64,000 nt of DNA from Acinetobacter sp. SAAs474 (GTDB lineage: Bacteria > Pseudomonadota > Gammaproteobacteria > Pseudomonadales > Moraxellaceae). Position numbers and translations under genes: made by a program. The stretch spans positions 2,666,001-2,730,000 of the forward strand of contig NZ_CP127915.1 in the NCBI RefSeq assembly GCF_032823475.1, in the 5' to 3' direction. Shown here piece after piece: positions 55,923-64,000 of this stretch (positions within the stretch are counted from its first letter, which is position 1; each line of letters opens with the position of its first letter). Below the pieces are notes generated by a model that saw only the letters and a list, made by a program, of their open reading frames with translations, was not told the origin of the DNA and ran no database searches.

Positions 55923-57803
55923 TCATTTAAGATGAATAAGTGCTTGAATAATCGTACATCCCGCTTTAGAAAATAATATAAGTTCTGCACCTATGGATTC
56001 TAAGCGCATTTTCATGCTACGCATGCCAATACTTAATCCCTGTTGTATGACACCTTCCGTATCAAAACCTACACCATCATCTTGTATAGTCAAAATTAAT
56101 TGATTTTCTAAAGAATAACTCATTGCTACATTTACATTTTTTGCCTGACTATGTTTAATTACATTGGTTAAACTTTCCTCTAACACACGAATCAAGGTCA
56201 AACACTGCAAAGCTGTAGGAACAACTTGCCATTCGGTTGGAAATATCCATTTAGACTGAATCTCTAATTCATCCATTAGTTTACTAAACCGATGTCTTAC
56301 TGGTGCACCCCACATCATGGGACTGACTGGAATTTTATTATCAGCAGATGAGCCAGTATCAATAATTTGTCTTAAATCATCTCTTAATAATTTAAGCATC
56401 GATAAGAATTTCTGATTACTAATATTATGGGGACTTTGGTCCACTAAAATCATAGAGCGAACTAATGATGCCCCCAAACCATCATGTAAATCATGCGATA
56501 AATGTATTCTTTCTTGTAACCTAACATTCTGAAGTTCTAGCTGATGCTTTTCCTGTAAACTTGCTGTTAACTCCTGCTCTACCTGTTGGACTTTAACTTC
56601 TAATTCTCCATTAAAGGTTTCTATTTTTTTGATATTATTGGTTAACTTTGCAGCTAATATGATCACCACAAAAAAATTAATAATCGGTGCAGTATACGGT
56701 GATAATGGGTATGTATTAAAAAATGATTTCGAGAATAACAATAACATATCAAAAATAGCAAAACAGACAATCCCTGTTAAACAAATCGCTAAAAATATAT
56801 AATCTAATTTCCTTGATTGAATAGCAGAATAACTAATATAAATATAAGTAATAAATAATATTCCGATATAAATTAAAAATATCAATGGAAAGACAACATC
56901 AATAAATTGTGATGGTGTCAAAAAGATCGTCAGGATAATAAATACTGTGATCAAGCAAATTGAAAGCTCAATTTTAGTTAAATATACTTTGATAAATCTA
57001 AGCAAATAGATACAGAAACTAAGAATATACAACACAAAAAAAGTTAAATTTGCCTGGGCTGCCATTAAACTGGTTGGATATGGAAATGTTTCTGTAACCA
57101 ACATATTGGAAATAAATAACACCCACCACAAGGAACTTAATGCAAACCATCCAAAAGTAGTTGCCTTAGGTCTTAATAACCAGATAACAAAACAAATTAC
57201 TCCAAAAGTAATCGATAAAATAATATTGATTTGAAATAGTGTTCGACGATTCCAAATTTTACTTTTATGTATTTCATCACTGTTTTGTACATTGTTGAAA
57301 GCAATATGACCAAGCCCCGGAGACTGAAAAGCAAAACCCTTTACATAAATCAGAATTTCATTTTGATCAGATTTCAATCCCGATATGGGTAAAACCCAAT
57401 AACGCGGAATATTCCAGCTTTTAGACAATGGTTCTTCTAAATGTAGATCTCGCCAAAGTAAATCACCATTAAAAAACACAGCGCCTGCAGAATGGATATA
57501 ATCAATTGAAAAAGCAATTGGCTCTGCTAGCTTGGTATTATTTTGACAAGACCAATTCCATTTAACTTTATACCAAGCAGCGCCATCATAATTTTCCCAA
57601 TGGTGATTCCATTTATCTGGCAATTGCACCAATCTCCAGCCTTGCTTAGGTAATACTGCCTGAGAAGGTGTTTTTACCGCAGAGATCGAATTGATATATA
57701 CTGAACATTGTTGATTAATACTTTCTCTTATTTCTGCATAACAGATTCGGCTGAATAAACTCAGCAAAAGTATGTAAAACAAATATAGAATAAAGTATTT
57801 CAT
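55923..57803 (-). CDS. 7TM-type sensor histidine kinase (HisKA_3), orphan
   Basis: 626 aa. After a signal-like segment (KYFILYLFYILLLSLFSRICYA) comes a periplasmic sugar-binding-like domain (about 30-180: WRLVQLPDKWNHHWENYDGAAWYKV, VFFNGDLLWRD), then seven membrane helices (about 190-385), a coiled coil, and a kinase core. HLSHDLHDGLGASL puts the phosphoacceptor His near 440, and VLEESLTNVIKHSQA and IQDDGVGFD form the ATPase motifs. Start at MKYFILY has AGGGA upstream; an ATG 21 codons earlier is less likely. No response regulator is adjacent. Signal unknown; the layout is that of 7TMR-DISM receptors. Confidence 0.85.
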   Translation of the reverse strand: MKYFILYLFYILLLSLFSRICYAEIRESINQQCSVYINSISAVKTPSQAVLPKQGWRLVQLPDKWNHHWENYDGAAWYKVKWNWSCQNNTKLAEPIAFSIDYIHSAGAVFFNGDLLWRDLHLEEPLSKSWNIPRYWVLPISGLKSDQNEILIYVKGFAFQSPGLGHIAFNNVQNSDEIHKSKIWNRRTLFQINIILSITFGVICFVIWLLRPKATTFGWFALSSLWWVLFISNMLVTETFPYPTSLMAAQANLTFFVLYILSFCIYLLRFIKVYLTKIELSICLITVFIILTIFLTPSQFIDVVFPLIFLIYIGILFITYIYISYSAIQSRKLDYIFLAICLTGIVCFAIFDMLLLFSKSFFNTYPLSPYTAPIINFFVVIILAAKLTNNIKKIETFNGELEVKVQQVEQELTASLQEKHQLELQNVRLQERIHLSHDLHDGLGASLVRSMILVDQSPHNISNQKFLSMLKLLRDDLRQIIDTGSSADNKIPVSPMMWGAPVRHRFSKLMDELEIQSKWIFPTEWQVVPTALQCLTLIRVLEESLTNVIKHSQAKNVNVAMSYSLENQLILTIQDDGVGFDTEGVIQQGLSIGMRSMKMRLESIGAELILFSKAGCTIIQALIHLK

Positions 57804-58040
57804 AAAATCCCTAAGGATCGTGCTAGATATATTAACTGAGTTATTTTTATCACCATCAATGTTCAAAATATGCTTGGTGTAAGCTTATAACATATATTTA
57901 GAGACAAATAACTATTTGCTATTTATTTATAACCCATCTCTTCAACAACAAGATTTATTTTTTTTACAATTGCTCAATAACCATAATATCTCTTATTTTC
58001 ATGCTATTGCTAAAGTAAACAATTAAATTTCCCCATCTCA

Positions 58041-58064
58041 CCATGCCTTACCATGCCTTACCAT
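58041..58064. repeat. Tandem decamer repeat
   Basis: CCATGCCTTA occurs twice in direct tandem followed by a third partial CCAT. Too short to assign a role. Confidence 0.5.
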
Positions 58065-58515
58065 CACCATATTATGATTGCTTAAAGTCACCACGAAGTA
58101 AATCGGCTACTGACCAAATAAATGCTGCAATTTGTGAAAAATTATGGTTTATCATTGAAAAAATACCGCAAGCACTTAGGCTATAAAAATTGAAATTTAT
58201 AAGGATGATTGTGCCTGATACAGCATGTATTTTTCTAGTAAAACTTTGAAATTTTATTAAGCTCTATAAATATTTACAGGGTAAAAAATAGTAAACTAGT
58301 TATATTAAATTTCCTTCTTTTGATAGCACTTTATCTCATACTAACCAATCAATAGTGCCCAACGTTAAACACCATTTTCTACAAATTTCACGCTATCATT
58401 TCGATATCTTATGAATATTATTTAACCCAAATCGCGAATAAGAGTTTTTCTTTAATATCATACAGTGAATGTAATTTTATGATTAATTTTTAATATTATT
58501 AAATTAAAAAAATTT

Positions 58516-58653
58516 ATGCTCGAAATAACAAAACAATTTCAAGATAGATATTCTGATTTATTTAAGCAGGATTTAAGTGATCTAAGCGAAGCGCTAAAAA
58601 TCATCAAACAATCAAATACCAATAGAGATTATTACAATCTGGATTGGTATTGA
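58516..58653 (+). CDS. Possible small protein, 45 aa
   Basis: An ATG frame encodes MLEITKQFQDRYSDLFKQDL followed by SDLSEALKIIKQSN and ends NLDWY. The composition is helix-like and protein-like, but there is no clear ribosome site and no recognised family. It could be a fragment of a lost gene. Confidence 0.25.
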   Translation: MLEITKQFQDRYSDLFKQDLSDLSEALKIIKQSNTNRDYYNLDWY

Positions 58654-58755
58654 TTGAGATCACATCTGAACTAATACAACTCATATAATCAAGCCAAGCA
58701 CGCAACAGTTTAACGCGATTGCAACTTGATATAATAAAACGCCAATCATTCCGAA

Positions 58756-60453
<1,698 letters not shown>

Positions 60454-61806
60454 TTACACTTTTACCGATCCAACCGAAACGACTTTAGTTTTATGACCCA
60501 ATCCTTGGATTAAAATAGCAATACCAGCTAAAGTTGCAGGAATCATTAATAAGCTCAACATAACATTAAATGACATACCCGAAGCAATCATCGCTGCGCC
60601 AGCAAAGGCACTTAAAATTGCACCAAAACGACCAATACCATTCATCCAACTTGTCCCTGTTGCACGTGCAGCAGTAGGATAGTACTGTGTCGCAATCGCA
60701 CTCAAACCCACACAGCCACCATTAAATGTAAATCCTAGAATAGATGCAAATAAACACATTAAAACAAAGCTTTGATTAAAATACCCTAAAGCAAATGTTG
60801 CTAATGCGCCGACTAGTATGGTGATAAACAACACCAATCGTGGTCTAAAGCGATCCATCATCCATCCCAATGATATACAACCTACTGGGCCACCCAACTG
60901 AAAAAAGGATGCAACAATAGCCGCTTCTGATATCGAGAAGTTATTCAGTTTGACAATCGTTGGTAACCAACTACTACAGAGGTAAACCAAAAACAGTGCC
61001 ATAAAATAACTTGTCCATAACATGAGGGTGCCATACAAGTATTTTGGTGACAAAATAATCCCTAAGCCTGTTTTCTGAGTTGCTGGTTCATCTAAATAAA
61101 TGTCTACATTTTGATAATTTTGATGTGGAAATAAGGATTTAGCCTGCAATTTAATTTTATCTTGCGAATTCTGTTTTTTTAGCAAATAAGGAATTGATTC
61201 TGGCATTTTCCAATATAAAAACGGCATAAGAATCATCGGTAAAATTCCGCCTACATACAACATACTTCTCCAGCCAAATTCAGGAATCATCCATGCTGCT
61301 AAAAAACCACCTGCTGCTGCACCTAAAGAAAATCCAGCAAATACAATGGTTACACACAATAAACGACGACGCTCAGGTGCAAATTCTGATGCCAAGGTTG
61401 CCGCATTTGGTGCTGCTGCCCCTGCACCTAAACCTGTCAAGAATCTTAAAATCATCAGCTCTGTAGTATTGGTTGAAAATGCAGTGAGTAATGTGAATAA
61501 GCCAAAACAAAATACACTGATCAATAAAATAGGTTTACGACCAAAACGATCTGATAGAGGCCCAGATGTCAGTGCTCCCACGGCTAAACCGACGAGAGCT
61601 GCACTTAAAACGGGTGCCAGTTGTTGCGGTGTAACATTCCATTCAGTCAAAATTTGAGGTGCAATCAATCCCATTACCACGACATCCAGTCCGTCTAAAG
61701 CAATAATGGCGAAACAGAAAAACATGATTAGATTTTGATAAAATCCCATTTTGTTTTCATTCAGAATTGATTTAAAATCTTTCCTTTGCTGTTTTGTAGT
61801 GCTCAT
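60454..61806 (-). CDS. MFS aromatic acid:H+ symporter, AAHS family
   Basis: About 450 aa, 12 membrane segments. AAHS motifs: FAIIALDGLDVVVMGLIAPQIL, GPLSDRFGRKPILL and RFLTGLGAGAAAPNAATLASEFAPERRR. Start at MSTTKQQ has AAGGAGAATAAG before ATG; an upstream ATG adds ten residues without a site. It is last in the operon flavoprotein-NIPSNAP-transporter and lies next to pobA. It could import a hydroaromatic or aromatic acid. Confidence 0.87.
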   Translation of the reverse strand: MSTTKQQRKDFKSILNENKMGFYQNLIMFFCFAIIALDGLDVVVMGLIAPQILTEWNVTPQQLAPVLSAALVGLAVGALTSGPLSDRFGRKPILLISVFCFGLFTLLTAFSTNTTELMILRFLTGLGAGAAAPNAATLASEFAPERRRLLCVTIVFAGFSLGAAAGGFLAAWMIPEFGWRSMLYVGGILPMILMPFLYWKMPESIPYLLKKQNSQDKIKLQAKSLFPHQNYQNVDIYLDEPATQKTGLGIILSPKYLYGTLMLWTSYFMALFLVYLCSSWLPTIVKLNNFSISEAAIVASFFQLGGPVGCISLGWMMDRFRPRLVLFITILVGALATFALGYFNQSFVLMCLFASILGFTFNGGCVGLSAIATQYYPTAARATGTSWMNGIGRFGAILSAFAGAAMIASGMSFNVMLSLLMIPATLAGIAILIQGLGHKTKVVSVGSVKV

Positions 61807-61905
61807 CTTATTCTCCTTGATAAAAGCACGAATCATCCCTACGGCATTTCATTTCATGCCGTCCCTTTAGATGTATTCAATAATTATGTTGCTTAAGATA
61901 AGAAG

Positions 61906-62235
61906 TTATGATCCATCTTCTTTAAAGTGCACAGGTCTTACAATCTGACTTTCTTGAGAAAGAATTAATCCTTCCGAGGCATTTAGGTATTTTTGGAATT
62001 CAGGATCAGTATCTCTGGCATGGCTTCTTTTTTGATAGTCATCCAAACTGTCATATCCCCATAAATGAACCACTTGATTCAAGGTACCAATACTTGAAAC
62101 ATAAAAACCTACCGGCTCTCCTAAATGTTTACGTAATACAGGCATCGCCAAGGTTGCAAAAACGTCTAAAAATTTAGGCATGCATCTTGGATGAATGGTG
62201 TATATGCGATGATCAAAAAATGGCTTATTCATCAT
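61906..62235 (-). CDS. NIPSNAP family protein
   Basis: 109 aa ferredoxin-like alpha/beta protein: DHRIYTIHPRCMPKFLDVF, GEPVGFYVSSIGTLNQVVHLWGYDSLDDYQKRSHARDTDPEFQKYL. NIPSNAP proteins often sit in catabolic operons; their chemistry is mostly undefined. It follows the flavoprotein gene by 11 bp and precedes the AAHS transporter, with AAGGATTT before a double ATG. Confidence 0.85.
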   Translation of the reverse strand: MMNKPFFDHRIYTIHPRCMPKFLDVFATLAMPVLRKHLGEPVGFYVSSIGTLNQVVHLWGYDSLDDYQKRSHARDTDPEFQKYLNASEGLILSQESQIVRPVHFKEDGS

Positions 62236-62246
62236 ATTTTAAATCC

Positions 62247-63962
62247 TTATAGATGTGCCTGCTTTAGCCCTGCAATGTGATGTGCCGTGATATAACCAAA
62301 GGTCATAATCGGTCCTAATGTAATACCTGCACCCGGATAATTCCCACCCATAATGCTGGCACGGTCATTACCAACAGCATACAAGCCTGATATTTTTTCA
62401 TTATGCTCAGACAATACTTCACCTACTGTTGATGTACGAATACCATCAAACGTCCCCAAGTCACCGATATAGACTTTTACCGCAAAAAATGGGCCTTTCA
62501 AAATCGGGGCAACACATGGATTTGGCGTATTTTCAGGATCAGCAAGATATCTATTAAATGATGTACTGCCACGACGGTATTCAGGATCTTCACCATGGAC
62601 AGCATCTTGATTATATTGTTTAACAGTCTTAACCAGTTGCTCTGCATCAATACCTGCATTTTGAGCCAATTCTGCCAAAGTATGGCCTTGGATAAGATAG
62701 CCCTCATGAATTAATTTTCTACGTGGCATTGGCGCAGGTTTGACATAACCTAAACCATATTTGTTAATGGTATCTAAATCACATATTAACCACATTGCGG
62801 TTTCATCAAGATTTTCACATGCACGAATTAAATCCGCGCCAACATCATGATATGAATTGGATTCATTACAAAAACGCTTACCATTTTTTAACACACCAAT
62901 TATTCCCGGTTTATAACGGTCTAACAAATGTGGGAATACGCCATAACCATCTTGTTGAGGTACTTTGGATACAGGCATCCAAGCAGATGTATCTTCATAG
63001 TGAGTATCGATATAACCACCCACAGATTCAGCCAATCGACAACCATCACCTGTATTGGTTTTGGGTACCGGAGAAATATGTATACCATGACGTTTTACAT
63101 GAGGATAAAGCTGACTTAAGCGTTTTATATCATGTGAAAAACCACCACATGCCAGTACCACACCATGTTTAGATTTAAGAACAATCTCTTGATGATTACA
63201 ATTGATCTTAACGCCATGAATTGACTTGCCATCATTCAATAATGCTGTAACAGGTGCCTCTGTAATGATCGGAATATTTAAATCCAATGCAGATTTTGCC
63301 AGACTAGCAGCTAAAGCATTACCACTGGTAACATGAGTACCACGTCCATAAAATGCAAGCTCTTTAAAATGAATAGCCAGCCTTTTTACCACATAAATAA
63401 ATGACGTAAAGGACTTGGTCGCATTGAAGAAATGTTTTAAATCCGCATTGGATGAATTAAACATCATCCCCATAAATGTAATTGTTTTTAGTGGCGGACG
63501 TAATCTTTTCATATTGTCACCTAATGACCGAATATCAAAAGGTGCTGCCAAGACAGAACGACCAATATCTACCCCGCCTGGTGCATCAGGGTGATAATCT
63601 GGATATAAAGTTGGTACAAATTTAACGCTTGTTTCTTGCTCGAAAAACTTTAGCATTTTAGGACCATTATCCAAAAATGCCTCAACCGCATCTTCACTAT
63701 AAAATTGTTGTGTTTCATGGCGAAGATATTTTTTTGCAAGCTCCTTACTGTCTTTTACGCCATTTTTTTGTGCAAGATGGTTATTTGGAATCCACAAAAC
63801 ACCACCTGAAAATGCTGTGGTCCCACCAAACACACTATCTTTTTCAACAACAATAACATTTAAACCTAATTTCTTAGCAGTGACAGCAGTAGACAGCCCA
63901 CCTGCACCAGATCCAACGATAATTAAATCATAAACCATTGAACTTAATTTATTTATATCCAT
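62247..63962 (-). CDS. FAD-dependent oxidoreductase, 3-ketosteroid-delta1-dehydrogenase / fumarate-reductase-flavoprotein family
   Basis: 571 aa. FAD motif YDLIIVGSGAGGLSTAVTAKKLG (11-33) with FGGTTAFSGGVLWIPNN, typical of KstD-like enzymes; later GVVLACGGFSHD and the C-terminal YAVGNDRASIMGGNYPGAGITLGPIMTFGYI, which binds the flavin tail and closes the active site. No Tat or Sec signal. GGAG lies 8 bases before ATG. Enzymes of this family dehydrogenate a carbon next to a ketone. It heads an operon with NIPSNAP and AAHS transporter genes beside pobA, which suggests desaturation of an oxo-cyclohexane or similar acid rather than a steroid. Confidence 0.82.
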   Translation of the reverse strand: MDINKLSSMVYDLIIVGSGAGGLSTAVTAKKLGLNVIVVEKDSVFGGTTAFSGGVLWIPNNHLAQKNGVKDSKELAKKYLRHETQQFYSEDAVEAFLDNGPKMLKFFEQETSVKFVPTLYPDYHPDAPGGVDIGRSVLAAPFDIRSLGDNMKRLRPPLKTITFMGMMFNSSNADLKHFFNATKSFTSFIYVVKRLAIHFKELAFYGRGTHVTSGNALAASLAKSALDLNIPIITEAPVTALLNDGKSIHGVKINCNHQEIVLKSKHGVVLACGGFSHDIKRLSQLYPHVKRHGIHISPVPKTNTGDGCRLAESVGGYIDTHYEDTSAWMPVSKVPQQDGYGVFPHLLDRYKPGIIGVLKNGKRFCNESNSYHDVGADLIRACENLDETAMWLICDLDTINKYGLGYVKPAPMPRRKLIHEGYLIQGHTLAELAQNAGIDAEQLVKTVKQYNQDAVHGEDPEYRRGSTSFNRYLADPENTPNPCVAPILKGPFFAVKVYIGDLGTFDGIRTSTVGEVLSEHNEKISGLYAVGNDRASIMGGNYPGAGITLGPIMTFGYITAHHIAGLKQAHL

Positions 63963-64000
63963 TTAGCCACTCCATTGAACATCACGAATCAGCATGATTT

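Larger units (their letters stand above)
57804..58755. other. Long intergenic region between orphan kinase and pobA
   Basis: About 950 AT-rich bases with no confident gene. Contents: a tandem decamer (CCATGCCTTA twice, 58041-58060), a short plus-strand frame at 58516-58653, and an ATG-less coding-like stretch near 58090-58190 (ATDQINAAICEKLWFIIEKI) that may be a gene remnant. Confidence 0.5.

Noticed and set aside
62795..63172. 125-aa open frame opposite the KstD-like gene
   Set aside because: Antisense shadow; His/Tyr-rich composition typical of a reversed coding frame.

Overview
The window looks like an Acinetobacter-type (Moraxellaceae) chromosome. It is AT-rich, has no rRNA, tRNA, phage or insertion-sequence genes that I can see, and carries the mix of aromatic-acid uptake, salicylate and 4-hydroxybenzoate hydroxylases, sulfur scavenging and carnitine-derived methylamine catabolism known from soil and opportunistic Acinetobacter. 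Genus is inferred from gene content and protein likeness; species is not claimed.

Region 1 (1-15.4 kb) is a trimethylamine (TMA) degradation island. Tmm oxidises TMA to TMAO, Tdm splits TMAO to dimethylamine (DMA) and formaldehyde, and a four-gene haem/flavin/Fe-S system (DmmA, DmmB, DUF3445 haem subunit, GcvT-like protein) demethylates DMA to methylamine. FolD and two PurU copies would take folate-bound C1 units to formate, and an oxidase of the SoxB/MgdA type runs off the left edge. A cytosolic histidine kinase, a NarL-type response regulator and a stand-alone PAS protein sit in one operon inside the island. Similar 16-bp NarL-like dyads lie upstream of tmm, dmm and tdm. The two purU genes form an 824-bp inverted repeat with a single mismatch.

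Region 2 (15.8-28 kb) has two convergent TonB-dependent siderophore-type receptors, then a salicylate unit (NahR/SalR-type LysR, AAHS transporter, salicylate hydroxylase), then an iron-type alcohol dehydrogenase with a GAF-domain regulator.

Region 3 (28.4-45.2 kb) is a sulfur-acquisition block: a sulfonate-type permease and binding protein without an ATPase, a thiM / mercaptopyruvate sulfurtransferase / SsuD-like monooxygenase operon with an MFS transporter upstream, two DszC/SfnB-type flavoproteins, two complete MetNIQ-type ABC importers and a porin.

Region 4 (45.7-64 kb) is mixed: DUF2867 protein, MarR plus DUF6616 pair, rpe, an OhrR-like regulator, an AAHS transporter with an AraC/XylS-type regulator, a thioesterase plus MFS pair with a GcvA-type LysR, an orphan 7TM histidine kinase, pobA without an adjacent pobR, and an operon of a 3-ketosteroid-dehydrogenase-like flavoprotein, a NIPSNAP protein and an AAHS transporter.

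All calls come from reading sequence and translations by eye; no database search was run.
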